A DNA stretch of 64,000 nucleotides from Parafilimonas terrae (GCF_900115755.1 NZ_FOXQ01000006.1:186001-250000); one strand, 5' to 3'; shown: positions 44,353-53,343, counted from the stretch's first letter. Numbers and translations are program-made. Notes: generated by a model not told the origin, from the sequence alone.

Positions 44353-45621
44353 TTATTTATAAGTTATGTGATATACCAGATACTCACCGGGCTGAAATGT
44401 AAACGTTTCTTTTCGTTTTATCTCAACAGGCATTCCTGAAAAAAGGTTGATATAATTTCCGGGCAAAGCCGGGTGGTCAATAAAAAATGTTGTTGTTTCT
44501 TTTCCAAGGTTCATTAGCACAAGCACCCTGTCTTTGCGCCGCCTGCATAAATAACCCAGCACATCAGGCGCGTTAGTATTTAATAATAAAACAGAAGCGC
44601 TTTCCTGCAAAGCTTTATTGCGTTTGCGAATGGTGAGTAAGGTTTTATAAAACCCATGTAATTCCACAGGGCCTTCCCAGTCAATAAAATCTTTTTCAAA
44701 AAATTCAAGCCGCTTATAATTTGGTTTTTCCTGGCCGGAGTATATTAACGGAATGCCCGGCCAGGTACAACTAAACACAGCCATTGCTTTTGCAGATGGC
44801 CCATATTTTTCATATTCAGTTCCCTGGTAAGTATTTTCATCGTGGTTGGATGTAAACAATAATTTTCTTGAACCGATGGGATAATGCGCATAATTAATCA
44901 ACAGCGGCTTTATTTCCTCAAATTTTATTTCACCTTTAAAATATTTGTCAAAGGCACGCATTACTTCCCAGCCATAAGTAAGATCGAACGATTCGTGATA
45001 ATTCAAAATTTCGCATTCGGCCAGCCAGAATAAGGGTTTAATGGCATCGCATTCGCCACGCGCTTCCACCCAAAAATCTACGGGAACGGTACGCGCCATA
45101 TCGCAGCGAAATCCGTCAATATCAAAATTTTCAATCCAGTGTTTCATGGCAGCAATCATGCCTTCGCGCAAAGCGGGTATTTCATAATTCAGGTCTATCA
45201 CATCAACCCAGCCATACAGTTCTGTAAAATTTCCCTGTTCATCTTTTCTGTACCAGTCGGCATGTTCTTTCGTCCATTGATGATCGTAACCGGTATGGTT
45301 GGCAACCCAGTCAATAATTACTTTCATTCCAAAAAAATGGGCTGTGGAAATCAATTCCCTGAAATCATCTTCCGTGCCATAGGCAGAATCAATATTGGTG
45401 TAAGAACTGGCCGCATAATAACTGCCAAAAGTGCCCTGCCTTTTCTCCACGCTAATGGGCGTAACGGGCATAAGCCATAGAATATCAATGCCCATGTTGT
45501 GCAGGCGCGGAATGTGTTTTATAAAAGCGTTGAAAGTGCCTTCGTGCGTGTATTGGCGTATGTTTACTTCATAAATATTTGTTCCGTTTCCCCAATCAAT
45601 AATCGGAAAAGCTATTGCCAT
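44353..45621 (-). CDS. Cytosolic GH13 alpha-amylase family enzyme
   Basis: 422 residues, no signal peptide. GH13 barrel: WLMPVTP, then VIIDWVANHTG, the catalytic D174 (GFRCDMA), E202 (LAECEI), and D261 (SNHDENTY). Acts on alpha-glucans in the cytosol, probably maltodextrins that have been imported. It is downstream of gldH on the same strand, separated by 89 nt. Its nearest relatives cannot be told from sequence alone; short GH13 enzymes of this sort include alpha-glucosidases and maltogenic amylases. Confidence 0.9.
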   Translation of the reverse strand: MAIAFPIIDWGNGTNIYEVNIRQYTHEGTFNAFIKHIPRLHNMGIDILWLMPVTPISVEKRQGTFGSYYAASSYTNIDSAYGTEDDFRELISTAHFFGMKVIIDWVANHTGYDHQWTKEHADWYRKDEQGNFTELYGWVDVIDLNYEIPALREGMIAAMKHWIENFDIDGFRCDMARTVPVDFWVEARGECDAIKPLFWLAECEILNYHESFDLTYGWEVMRAFDKYFKGEIKFEEIKPLLINYAHYPIGSRKLLFTSNHDENTYQGTEYEKYGPSAKAMAVFSCTWPGIPLIYSGQEKPNYKRLEFFEKDFIDWEGPVELHGFYKTLLTIRKRNKALQESASVLLLNTNAPDVLGYLCRRRKDRVLVLMNLGKETTTFFIDHPALPGNYINLFSGMPVEIKRKETFTFQPGEYLVYHITYK

Positions 45622-45710
45622 TTAAATTTTATTGCTAAAGAAATCAAGTATTATACCAATGACTTATATGATAGTTTGATTTTTGTTATCAACTGTAATA
45701 ATTATGGTGT

Positions 45711-46178
45711 TTACTGCACCACTTTTTCCACTCTCACACCCGCATTCAATACATTTTCCAGCGGGTCTTCGCGCATTACCTGCCTTATGGCAAAAGTGTA
45801 AGTGCCTGAATCAAGCCTGGAAGGTTTGGTAAACAGCAGCATGCGCTGTTCAATAATATCATCCATCGCAGTGCCAATCCACCCTTTACCGTTGGTAAGC
45901 TTTAATTCAAAACGTGTTGTATGTGGTTTTTTGTTAGGAAATGTTGAAGTAAAGTCAATATATATATTATTAAAATGGTAGGCTTCTGTGTGCCGCAAAA
46001 CAAAATAAATATTGTAATAGGCCAATGTATCTTTTGCCTGGAATGTAAACGACAGCGAGGTATCGCTGCTCCATTTATGCAGCGGTATTGGCGCTGTTTT
46101 TTCAAATACATCAATGGTATTGCAGGCGCTGAATAAAAAAGCAGGAACAATAAAAATTAAAAGCCTCAAATGCTTCAT
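45711..46178 (-). CDS. gldH: Gliding motility lipoprotein GldH
   Basis: 155-residue lipoprotein (lipobox FLFSACN, Cys19) with the GldH pattern: VFEKTAPIPLHKW near residue 24, LYFVLRHTEAYHFNNIYI-type strand (reading YNIYFVLRHTEAYHF) and the ending EDPLENVLNAGVRVEKV. Required for gliding in flavobacteria and kept in many non-gliding Bacteroidota, where it may relate to the type IX secretion system. Its ATG lies 3 nt after the yicC stop, so the two form an operon. Confidence 0.9.
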   Translation of the reverse strand: MKHLRLLIFIVPAFLFSACNTIDVFEKTAPIPLHKWSSDTSLSFTFQAKDTLAYYNIYFVLRHTEAYHFNNIYIDFTSTFPNKKPHTTRFELKLTNGKGWIGTAMDDIIEQRMLLFTKPSRLDSGTYTFAIRQVMREDPLENVLNAGVRVEKVVQ

Positions 46179-46181
46179 ACA

Positions 46182-47057
46182 CTACAATACATTTAAAATT
46201 TGCTCTTTTGCTTTTTCCAGTTCGTCTTTCATTAATACTACGCATTTCTGCACCTCTGCATCGTAAGCTTTGGAGCCGGTTGTATTTATTTCCCTTCCTA
46301 TTTCCTGCAAAATGAATGATAACTTTTTTCCTTTTATAATAGCGTTATCATTCAGCACTTCTTTAAAATAAGTGCAATGATTTTTCAGGCGCACCTGCTC
46401 TTCGCTTATATCAATTTTTTCAATGTAATAGATCAGCTCCTGCTCAAGCCTGTTGGGATCATAATTTTCCTTGCCTATATTTTCTTCCAATACTTTTTGC
46501 AAACCTTCTTTTATTTTAACGCGGCGTTGCGGTTCAAGTGCTGCAACGGCAGCCTGCTGCAATTCAATATTGGTTATGCGGGCCAGCAAATCATCTTCCA
46601 TGCTCTTGCCTTCTTCTTTACGATGATTATTCAGCTCTGCAATCACCTCTTTTAAAATGTTTTCAAATAAATGCCATTCAGCTTCGGCAATTACTTCATT
46701 AGATGTGCTTATAACTTCCGGCATGCGCAGCAGCGTGCTTAAAACATTTTCCTGCGACAGGTCCAACTCTTTAGACAATTCTGATACAGGTTCGTAATAC
46801 GCCTTTATCAAAGCCTTGTTTAGCTTAACAGGTTTTTCAGAACCATTCTGTGAAACAGTAATAATGCATTCAATGCTGCCGCGCATCAATCCTTCATTTA
46901 AAATATTACGTATTTCAATTTCGTAAGGTTTTAGCAGCGATGGCATGGTAAGCCGTATATCGTATTGCTTGCCGTTTAACGAACGCAATTCAATTAAGTA
47001 TGATTTGCCGCCGATTGTCTTTTCTGCGCGGCCATAACCGGTCATTGAGTAAAGCAT
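46182..47057 (-). CDS. yicC: YicC family protein
   Basis: 291 residues; N terminus MLYSMTGYGRAEK and the C-terminal DUF1732 region (EQELIYYIEKIDISEEQVRL, HCTYFKEVL, FILQEIGREINTTGSKA) are family signatures. Bacterial YicC proteins act in RNA turnover, including as an endoribonuclease in E. coli. The gene starts the yicC-gldH operon, transcribed leftward away from the GT2 gene. Confidence 0.92.
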   Translation of the reverse strand: MLYSMTGYGRAEKTIGGKSYLIELRSLNGKQYDIRLTMPSLLKPYEIEIRNILNEGLMRGSIECIITVSQNGSEKPVKLNKALIKAYYEPVSELSKELDLSQENVLSTLLRMPEVISTSNEVIAEAEWHLFENILKEVIAELNNHRKEEGKSMEDDLLARITNIELQQAAVAALEPQRRVKIKEGLQKVLEENIGKENYDPNRLEQELIYYIEKIDISEEQVRLKNHCTYFKEVLNDNAIIKGKKLSFILQEIGREINTTGSKAYDAEVQKCVVLMKDELEKAKEQILNVL

Positions 47058-47149
47058 AACTGCAAAGAAAAGTAATTATCTGCAAGCGGGCAGTTCAATT
47101 AAGCGGTGTATTTATAAATTATTTAATGAAAGCAGTTTGATTTTTATAA

Positions 47150-47179
47150 TTTGATTTGAATGTTTTCAATTTATTTTTG
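47150..47179 (+). promoter_or_regulatory. Promoter of the GT2 gene
   Basis: TTTG at 47150-47153, 18-bp spacer, TATTTTTG at 47172-47179: a full consensus match. It supports the TTG start at 47193. Confidence 0.75.
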
Positions 47180-47192
47180 AAATAAAACAGCA

Positions 47193-48221
47193 TTGAATTT
47201 TCCCAGCGTTGCAATAGTTATACTGAATTACAACGGCCGTAATTTTCTCGAACAATTCCTGCCTTCTGTTTTTGCTTCCACGTATCCAAATAAAAGAATT
47301 ATTATAGCGGATAATGCTTCCGCCGATGACAGCATTGATTATTTGAAAAATAATTTTCCCTCAGCAGAAATTATTGTGCTTGATAAAAATTATGGCTTTG
47401 CTGGCGGTTATAATGAAGCGCTAAAAAAAGTATCATCGGATTATTATATTCTTTTAAATTCAGATGTTGAAGTTACAGCAGGCTGGATAGAAGATATGAT
47501 TGAACTGATGGAAAGCAATAAGCATATTGCAGCCTGCCAGCCCAAAATACTTTCCTATCATAACAAAAAATATTTTGAATATGCAGGCGCCTGCGGTGGC
47601 TGGATGGATACGTTGGGATATGCTTTTGCAAGAGGAAGAATTTTTGATGTTTGTGAAGAAGATACGGGCCAATATAATAGTAACGAAAAAGTGTTTTGGG
47701 CAACCGGCGCAGCCTTATGCATAAGGGCTGCCTGCTTTCATGAAATGCATGGTTTTGATGCATATTTTTTTGCACACATGGAAGAGATTGATCTTTGCTG
47801 GCGGCTGCAGCGCAAAGGTTATGCTATATATTGTTGCGCTTCTTCTGTAGTGTATCATGTGGGCGGTGGAACTTTGGCAAGAACCAACAGCCGCAAAACC
47901 TATCTTAATTTCAGGAACAATCTTATTATGCTGCTGAAAAATTTTACATTCTCTGAAGCAGTGTGGAAATTACCATTACGTATTTTACTTGACTGGCTGT
48001 TTGCATTCAAATCGCTTTTACAAAAAGATGCTGCTTCTTTTAAAGCAGTGTTTAAAGCGCATGGCCGTGTTATTAAATGGATGATGGTGGGCAATACATA
48101 TCAAAAGCTTCCTTCAAAAAGAATAAAAGAAATACCAGGCGTTTATAATAACTCGGTTATATGGGCATACTTTTTAAAAAAGAAAAAACATTTTTCAGAA
48201 ATTATTAAGGAGGGTAGATAA
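47193..48221 (+). CDS. Family 2 glycosyltransferase
   Basis: 342 residues, GT-A fold: VAIVILNYNGRNFLEQFLPSV at the N terminus, the nucleotide-binding ADNASADDS, LLNSDVEV (DxD-like), and GFDAYFFAHMEEIDLCWRLQ (ED motif). The C-terminal region holds a hydrophobic segment. Rhamnosyl- or galactofuranosyl-type transferase for surface polysaccharide is likely; the sugar is unknown. Translation starts at TTG 47193; the promoter is 14 nt upstream and no ATG is available. Confidence 0.88.
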   Translation: MNFPSVAIVILNYNGRNFLEQFLPSVFASTYPNKRIIIADNASADDSIDYLKNNFPSAEIIVLDKNYGFAGGYNEALKKVSSDYYILLNSDVEVTAGWIEDMIELMESNKHIAACQPKILSYHNKKYFEYAGACGGWMDTLGYAFARGRIFDVCEEDTGQYNSNEKVFWATGAALCIRAACFHEMHGFDAYFFAHMEEIDLCWRLQRKGYAIYCCASSVVYHVGGGTLARTNSRKTYLNFRNNLIMLLKNFTFSEAVWKLPLRILLDWLFAFKSLLQKDAASFKAVFKAHGRVIKWMMVGNTYQKLPSKRIKEIPGVYNNSVIWAYFLKKKKHFSEIIKEGR

Positions 48222-48237
48222 TATTAACCGGAGGCCT

Positions 48238-48245
48238 TATTTTTG
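48238..48245 (+). promoter_or_regulatory. -7 element of the small membrane protein gene
   Basis: TATTTTTG, full match to TAnnTTTG, 18 nt before the ATG. Confidence 0.45.
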
Positions 48246-48263
48246 CAGCGTTAAAACTAAAGC

Positions 48264-48473
48264 ATGTCACACGATACAAATATTTCAGAGTACAAAGACA
48301 AAGAGTTTGGTTATAACTGGGTAAACTCTTCACGCTTCTTATTTTACCTGCAGGTGCTTTGTTTAATAGCCCTTTTTACAGGCATGAGTTATTATCTTTA
48401 TACTTACAGGTACAAGGGTAAGCCAGATGTGGAAATACCTGCCAATACTTTATATACGCCACAGTATAAATAA
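48264..48473 (+). CDS. Small single-helix membrane protein
   Basis: 69 residues with one hydrophobic helix (about residues 27-49, FLFYLQVLCLIALFTGMSYYL) and short charged ends. No known family. Supported by the -7 element 18 nt upstream and by the gap before tRNA-Gly. Confidence 0.6.
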   Translation: MSHDTNISEYKDKEFGYNWVNSSRFLFYLQVLCLIALFTGMSYYLYTYRYKGKPDVEIPANTLYTPQYK

Positions 48474-48486
48474 ATTGCAAAAATAT

Positions 48487-48516
48487 TTTGCAGTATCGGC
48501 TAGATTGCTATTTTTG
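48487..48516 (+). promoter_or_regulatory. Promoter of the tRNA-Gly gene
   Basis: TTTG at 48487-48490, 18-bp spacer, TATTTTTG at 48509-48516; tRNA begins 30 nt later. Confidence 0.65.
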
Positions 48517-48546
48517 CCATCCCAAAAAAAAGTTCTTAATCATAAT

Positions 48547-48619
<73 letters not shown>

Positions 48620-48625
48620 CTGTAA

Positions 48626-48662
48626 AAGTTATTAGTTAGCAATAACTGGTAACTTTTTTTTT
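48626..48662 (+). terminator. Possible terminator after tRNA-Gly
   Basis: AAAGTTA / TAACTTT (or the inner GTTATT/AATAAC) can pair, followed by a run of T before tRNA-Leu. If active, tRNA-Gly and tRNA-Leu would be separately expressed. Confidence 0.5.
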
Positions 48663-48663
48663 C

Positions 48664-48750
48664 GCCCTGGTGGTGGAACTGGTAGACACGCAGGACTTAA
48701 AATCCTGTTCGCCGCAAACGCGAGTGCGGGTTCAATTCCCGCCTGGGGCA
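48664..48750 (+). tRNA. tRNA-Leu (TAA)
   Basis: 87-nt class II tRNA with long variable arm; acceptor GCCCTGG pairs with CTGGGGC through two G-U pairs; anticodon loop CTTAAAA gives TAA; T arm GCGGG TTCAATT CCCGC. Confidence 0.95.
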
Positions 48751-48776
48751 CATGCTGAATTTTCAGGCATATTTTT

Positions 48777-48808
48777 AAAAGGTTGTTCAATAATGAGCAG
48801 CCTTTTTT
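48777..48808 (+). terminator. Terminator after tRNA-Leu
   Basis: AAGGTTGTTCA and TGAGCAGCCTT pair with two G-U pairs around a 4-nt loop, followed by six T. Confidence 0.75.
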
Positions 48809-48863
48809 GTTTTAAAATCAATTCTTTCTGGCCGGGAGATTTCCATAAAAAAAATAATTCTCC

Positions 48864-48871
48864 TACATTTG
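48864..48871 (+). promoter_or_regulatory. -7 element of the tRNA-Gln gene
   Basis: TACATTTG, a full consensus match, 9 nt before the tRNA. A TTTC lies 20 bp upstream in place of TTTG. Confidence 0.55.
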
Positions 48872-48880
48872 CGCTCCCAT

Positions 48881-48951
48881 TGCCCGGTAGTATAATGGTA
48901 GTATCTCAGATTCTGGCTCTGATGGTCTTGGTTCGAATCCAGGCCGGGTAA
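48881..48951 (+). tRNA. tRNA-Gln (CTG)
   Basis: Acceptor TGCCCGG/CCGGGTA, discriminator A; anticodon stem TCAGA/TCTGA with loop TTCTGGC (anticodon CTG); T arm CTTGG TTCGAAT CCAGG. No encoded CCA. Confidence 0.95.
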
Positions 48952-48986
48952 CTTATCTTTCACGCATTACGCTTTCCTTTTATTTA

Positions 48987-49691
48987 ATGGCGCAAAAAAA
49001 ATTAATTCGTTTCGCAGAACTGGAAACGTTTCCTAACGTTTTACAACACCCAAAAAACATGCAGGGCAACTGGCATGCTTTTTTTCAAAACAATCAACCA
49101 ATAACACTTGAACTTGCCTGCGGCAAAGGCGAATATGCTGTTGGCTTAGGAAGGTTATATGCTGAAAGAAATTTTATTGGTATTGATATAAAAGGCAACC
49201 GTATTTGGAAAGGCGCTAAAACCGCTTTAAATGAAGGCCTGAAAAACGTTGCCTTTCTGCGCACACAGATCGATCAGCTTGCAGATTATTTTACCAATAA
49301 TGAAGTAAGTGAAATATGGATAACTTTTCCCGACCCGCAATTGCGTTTTTCCAAAATGAAAAAACGTTTAACACATCCAAAATTTTTACGTTTATATCAA
49401 AACATTTTACAGGAAAATGGCATTGTTCATTTAAAAACCGATAGCCCTGATCTTTACAACTTCACCAAAGCCGTTATTGATTTATATGGATTAAGAACGA
49501 TTGCAGATAAAGATGACCTGTATAAAGAAGAGCACTTGCACGATGAACTTAAAATAAAAACACATTACGAAAGCCTCGATATTGCCCAAAGCAATAAAGT
49601 GCATTACCTTGCCTTTACATTGAATGCAGATTTGCCAAAAGAAAAAGATGAACAATTAAAAGCTTTATTCCGTGAACAGGCGCCTCAATGA
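48987..49691 (+). CDS. trmB: tRNA (guanine-N7)-methyltransferase
   Basis: SAM-dependent enzyme making m7G46 in tRNA. SAM motif LELACGKGEYAVGLG near residue 40, then FIGIDIKGNRIWKGA, and the family signature FPDPQLRFSKMKKRLTHP near residue 113. 234 residues is normal. The ATG is 35 nt after tRNA-Gln, so it might be cotranscribed with it. The DUF5522 gene overlaps its end by 20 nt. Confidence 0.94.
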   Translation: MAQKKLIRFAELETFPNVLQHPKNMQGNWHAFFQNNQPITLELACGKGEYAVGLGRLYAERNFIGIDIKGNRIWKGAKTALNEGLKNVAFLRTQIDQLADYFTNNEVSEIWITFPDPQLRFSKMKKRLTHPKFLRLYQNILQENGIVHLKTDSPDLYNFTKAVIDLYGLRTIADKDDLYKEEHLHDELKIKTHYESLDIAQSNKVHYLAFTLNADLPKEKDEQLKALFREQAPQ

Positions 49692-49872
49692 AGATGACGA
49701 TTATTATTTTAACAGCGATGGGCTTGTTGTGTTTACCAAGGAATATTTATTACAACGCGGTTATTGCTGTGGCAATGGCTGTAAAAATTGCCCTTACGAT
49801 TATAAAAATGTTGAAGAACCAAGAAGAAGCTTGCTGCTGAAGAAAAGAGAGGAAGAGGGTGAGGTTGATTAG
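49672..49872 (+). CDS. DUF5522 mini-protein
   Basis: 66 residues. The pattern DDYYFNSDGLVVFTKEYLLQ plus four Cys in RGYCCGNGCKNCPYDY matches DUF5522, a small Bacteroidota family thought to bind metal. It starts with GTG, overlapping the end of trmB by 20 nt in another frame, which suggests coupled translation. Confidence 0.78.
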   Translation: MNRRLNEDDDYYFNSDGLVVFTKEYLLQRGYCCGNGCKNCPYDYKNVEEPRRSLLLKKREEEGEVD

Positions 49873-49965
49873 ATTAGTTGAGAAGTTAATTGATTGATGT
49901 ATTTTGGGATAAGGAATTTGTAATTGGGAAGAACAACCTGTGAACCCGTAATTATTGAACATTTT

Positions 49966-50334
49966 ATGGCTGACACAAAAGAACATTTAAAAGACTTAAC
50001 CAATAAGCACTCCTTCTTTGAAGATGTTTGGGATGTGGCGCGGCAAATTCCAAAAGGGCGCGTTACAAGCTATGGCGCTATTGCAAATTATCTCGGTACA
50101 AAAATGAGCGCCCGCATGGTGGGCTGGGCAATGGGCGCATGCGTGAATGTGAAACCTAAAGTACCTGCTCACCGCGTTGTAAACCGCGTTGGCTTATTAA
50201 GCGGCAAAATGCATTTTGGTTCGCCCGATGAAATGCAAAAACGCCTGGAAAAAGAAAAAATAAAAGTGAAAGACGATAAGGTTGTTGACTTTGAAAAACT
50301 ATTCTGGGACCCTGCAAAAGAACTGATACTATAG
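49966..50334 (+). CDS. Alkyltransferase-like (ATL) protein
   Basis: 122 residues of the MGMT methyltransferase C-terminal fold. The segment where O6-alkylguanine transferases have PCHRV reads PAHRVVNR: the reactive Cys is Ala, the mark of ATL proteins, which bind alkylated guanine and hand it to nucleotide excision repair rather than repairing it. Conserved RQIPKGRVTSYGAIA and MVGWAMGAC precede it. The ATG at 49966 is chosen over a TTG 42 nt upstream because the helix starts there. Confidence 0.88.
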   Translation: MADTKEHLKDLTNKHSFFEDVWDVARQIPKGRVTSYGAIANYLGTKMSARMVGWAMGACVNVKPKVPAHRVVNRVGLLSGKMHFGSPDEMQKRLEKEKIKVKDDKVVDFEKLFWDPAKELIL

Positions 50335-50433
50335 CAAGCATCAAAACTGGAAAGCAAATTTATCAACATATCACTTGTTAATGATTAGCCTTGTTGCTTG
50401 AGTAAATACGTTGCAATAATTTATATACATTAT

Positions 50434-50456
50434 AAACGTTCGCAAACGTTTTCGCA
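50434..50456. promoter_or_regulatory. Possible operator upstream of the oxidoreductase gene
   Basis: Two palindromic words AACGTT (50435-50440) and AAACGTTT (50444-50451) within a stretch that also repeats TTCGC/GCAAACG. The pattern resembles LacI-family sites, but no regulator is near. Confidence 0.3.
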
Positions 50457-50571
50457 GATAAATTCAACTATTAATATTTTTACAAAGTCTGGAATAATGA
50501 CCTTTATTTGTATGATAGGGATTGCCTATCTCATATCCTTATAAAATTTATTGACTAAAAAACGATAAGCC

Positions 50572-51930
50572 ATGCCGAATTCAAGAAGAGATTTTATTAA
50601 AAAAACCGCCGGGGCTGCAGCCGCAACAATGATAGCAGGCCAGGGATTTTCCGCTGCAAGTTATAACCGCATTATAGGGTCCAACGACAGGGTGCGGGTA
50701 GGCGTAGTTGGTTTTTCAGACCGGTTCCGTTCATCTCACGTTCCGCCTTTTATGAAATTTTATAAAGAGATGAATTTTGATATGGTGGCCGTTTCTGATT
50801 TGTGGAAGAAAAGAAGGGAGGAAGGCGTTGCTTTCTTAAAAGAAAAAATGCAGCACGATATTACAGGCTGCAGGAATAATGATGAATTATACAGTCAGAA
50901 AAATATAGATGCGGTATTTATCAGCACAGCCGATTTTCAGCATGCGCTGCTGGCAAAAGAAGCTGTGCTGGCCGGTTGCGATGTGTATTGTGAAAAGCCT
51001 TTTGCAGAAACAATGGAAGACAACCGGGATGCTTTAAAAGCAATAAAAGCCAGCGACCGTATTGTTCAGATTGGCTCGCAGCGAAGAAGCGGCGCCAATT
51101 ATAAAGCAGCAGCAGAATTTATTCAGTCGGGCAAGTTTGGCAATATTACTATGGTTGAACTAACCTGGAATGTAAACCAGCCGGGCCGCTGGCGCAGGCC
51201 AGACCTTGTTGCTCAATGCCGTGAAGAAGACCTTGACTGGAAGCGCTACCTGCTCAACCGCCCGTATGAAGACTTCGACCCGAGAAAATACCTTGAATAC
51301 AGGTTATTCTGGCCTTATTCTTCAGGCATGCCGGGCCAGTGGATGAGCCACCAGATTGATACAGTACATTGGTTTTCCAAACTGAGCCATCCGAGAAGTG
51401 TTGTAGCCAACGGTGGCATCTACATGTGGAAAGATGGCAGGCGTAATTGGGATACCACAACGGCTGTTTTTGATTATGGACCTGCCAATGATCCTACATC
51501 TGGCTTCCAGGTAATTTTTTCTTCCCGCATGCATAACGGAGACGAGAACCCCGCAGAAATCTATTATTCAAACGGCGGCGAATTAAACCTTATTACCAAT
51601 AAGGTTACACCTACCGGCGGCTTAACGAAAAATGCAGCGGCGGCTATGCACATGCAGCCAAACCTGCTTCCTGAATTAAACCTTTCTGAAGTTTCGGAAA
51701 AAGTTGTTGCCTCTGCCAATACCGGCGGCGATGTGCTTACCACTAACCATATTCATAACTGGATGGAATGCATACGGTCAAGGAAACAACCGAATGCGCC
51801 TGTAGAAGCCGGCTATTCTCATTCAATCGCTAATATTATGACAAATGCTGCCGTGCACACAGGCTATAAGGCAACGTTTGATGAAGCCACACAGGAAGTA
51901 ATGGTTAATGGAAAAGTGTTCAAATATTAA
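50572..51930 (+). CDS. Tat-exported Gfo/Idh/MocA oxidoreductase
   Basis: 452 residues. The N terminus NSRRDFIKKTAGAAAATMIA is a twin-arginine signal. The Rossmann core follows: VRVGVVGFSDRFRSSHV, NIDAVFISTADFQHAL, YCEKPFAETMEDN, typical of NAD-dependent dehydrogenases acting on sugars. These exported proteins are common in Bacteroidota polysaccharide loci and sometimes cleave or epimerise glycosidic bonds by oxidation-reduction cycles. The substrate is unknown. A terminator hairpin follows near 51952. Confidence 0.9.
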   Translation: MPNSRRDFIKKTAGAAAATMIAGQGFSAASYNRIIGSNDRVRVGVVGFSDRFRSSHVPPFMKFYKEMNFDMVAVSDLWKKRREEGVAFLKEKMQHDITGCRNNDELYSQKNIDAVFISTADFQHALLAKEAVLAGCDVYCEKPFAETMEDNRDALKAIKASDRIVQIGSQRRSGANYKAAAEFIQSGKFGNITMVELTWNVNQPGRWRRPDLVAQCREEDLDWKRYLLNRPYEDFDPRKYLEYRLFWPYSSGMPGQWMSHQIDTVHWFSKLSHPRSVVANGGIYMWKDGRRNWDTTTAVFDYGPANDPTSGFQVIFSSRMHNGDENPAEIYYSNGGELNLITNKVTPTGGLTKNAAAAMHMQPNLLPELNLSEVSEKVVASANTGGDVLTTNHIHNWMECIRSRKQPNAPVEAGYSHSIANIMTNAAVHTGYKATFDEATQEVMVNGKVFKY

Positions 51931-52255
51931 TAGCGTTACAGGATATAATATCCCGCTGTTTTAAAGCGGCGGGTTTGCTTTGTGTATTAGGTACTTGTGC
52001 GGGTTTGCTTTATTTTAAATTGCAAGGCACAAGTACGCCAATACATTTTCAGTTAACAGTAAAGGCCTGAATAGCAAAATTGCTTTGTAACATAGCGGGA
52101 ATTACCAGGAAAACAGCAATAATAATTACAACAAAGGGCTTTTTATCGTTGTAATAAACAATGAACGATCATTTATAGATTTGGCTACAGTCACGAACAC
52201 ACAAATATCTATTACCGCCTGCGAAAACTGTAACGTTAGTCAGCCATAAAGTCTA
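51931..52255. other. 325-bp spacer with a terminator and a 10-bp inverted repeat
   Basis: After the hairpin CCCGC/GCGGG at 51952-51973 come two direct copies of GCGGGTTTGCTTT (51969-51981 and 51999-52011). GTACTTGTGC (51991-52000) and GCACAAGTAC (52027-52036) are a perfect inverted repeat with a 26-nt loop. No gene. Confidence 0.6.
51952..51981 (+). terminator. Terminator of the oxidoreductase gene
   Basis: CCCGCT and AGCGGCGGG pair with a small bulge around a T-rich loop; then a T-rich stretch. Moderate. Confidence 0.6.
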
Positions 52256-52843
52256 ATGCTTATGAACAGTTCACCGCTTTTAACTCATTTCAAACAGGAA
52301 TATAATGCTTCGGATGAAGATTGCAGGAAAATCATTCCCCTATTTGAGCAATTGGAAGTAAAAAAGAATCATCATCTCTATCGTTCAGGTGAAATAGTGA
52401 GGCATGTTTATTTTGTTCAGCAGGGTTGCCTGCGGCAGTATTACATTAACAATAACGGAGAAGAACGTACCATTTATTTTAAAACGGAAAACGGGTGGTG
52501 CAGCGAGCTGGTAAGTTTCCTGGATAATAAGCCAACTGAATTATATGTGCAGGCGCTCGAAAACAGCAAACTGCAATGCATTAATCAAAAAAATTGGAAA
52601 TATGCCGTAACACAAATACGGTCGTTTACCATGGGTTTTATAAGGGCGCAACAAGACACAAATTATATGCTGAAGAAAAGGCTCGCTGAAGCCACGGTGG
52701 AAACACCCGAAGAAAAATACAGGCGCTTTATAAAAGAAGAACCGTTTTTATTACAGCGAATACCACTGTACCACATAGCCGCCTATTTATCTATGACGCC
52801 GGAAACTTTAAGCCGCATCAGAAAAAAAATTACCGATAAGTAA
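52256..52843 (+). CDS. Crp/Fnr-family transcription regulator
   Basis: 195 residues: N-terminal cyclic-nucleotide-binding-like beta barrel (HHLYRSGEIVRHVYFVQQGCLRQYY) and a C-terminal helix-turn-helix (PLYHIAAYLSMTPETLSRIRKKI). Lacks the Cys residues of Fnr. Such regulators are common in Bacteroidota, with unknown effectors. Two ATGs (52256 and 52262) could be used. A cupin gene follows 65 nt later with its own -7 element. Confidence 0.88.
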   Translation: MLMNSSPLLTHFKQEYNASDEDCRKIIPLFEQLEVKKNHHLYRSGEIVRHVYFVQQGCLRQYYINNNGEERTIYFKTENGWCSELVSFLDNKPTELYVQALENSKLQCINQKNWKYAVTQIRSFTMGFIRAQQDTNYMLKKRLAEATVETPEEKYRRFIKEEPFLLQRIPLYHIAAYLSMTPETLSRIRKKITDK

Positions 52844-52883
52844 TTTCTTATTTCAAATCAAGAACATTGCTGTTTCGCGGCTA

Positions 52884-52891
52884 TAGGTTTG
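52884..52891 (+). promoter_or_regulatory. -7 element of the cupin gene
   Basis: TAGGTTTG, a full match to TAnnTTTG, 17 nt before the ATG. Confidence 0.45.
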
Positions 52892-52908
52892 CCTCATAAA
52901 TTATTTTT

Positions 52909-53343
52909 ATGAAAAAAGAAACCATCAAAGCCGGGCAAATTACAATTGACTTTTTGCTTGAAGCTGCAGACACTAATGGCGCTGCCGCCATGTTTGAATT
53001 TACCGTTCCTGCCGGTGCCAAAACGCCGCTGCCACATTACCACGAACACTACGATGAAACTATCTACGGTTTATCAGGGGTATTAACTTTTACAGTAGAT
53101 GGCAAGATAACGGATATTAATCCGGGTGAAACCTGTTTTATACCACGCGGTGTAGTTCATGGCTTTGACAATTTAAAACAAAATGATGCCAAAGGGCTAA
53201 CTATAATTACCCCGGCATTGCTCGGGCCCGTTTTCTTTAGAGAGGTAGCCGATATAGTAAACCAGCCAGGCACCCCTGATCTCAAAAAGCTGGGAATGGT
53301 AATGGCAAAACATGGGCTTGTGCCTGTTGTGCCCAAAAGATAA
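52909..53343 (+). CDS. Cupin domain protein
   Basis: 144 residues with one cupin barrel. Metal-binding His and Glu in HYHEHYDETIYGLSG and His in PRGVVHGFDN (the two cupin motifs). The first part is a beta-strand region; the reaction is unknown. It follows a Crp-type regulator gene on the same strand and could be its target. Confidence 0.85.
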   Translation: MKKETIKAGQITIDFLLEAADTNGAAAMFEFTVPAGAKTPLPHYHEHYDETIYGLSGVLTFTVDGKITDINPGETCFIPRGVVHGFDNLKQNDAKGLTIITPALLGPVFFREVADIVNQPGTPDLKKLGMVMAKHGLVPVVPKR

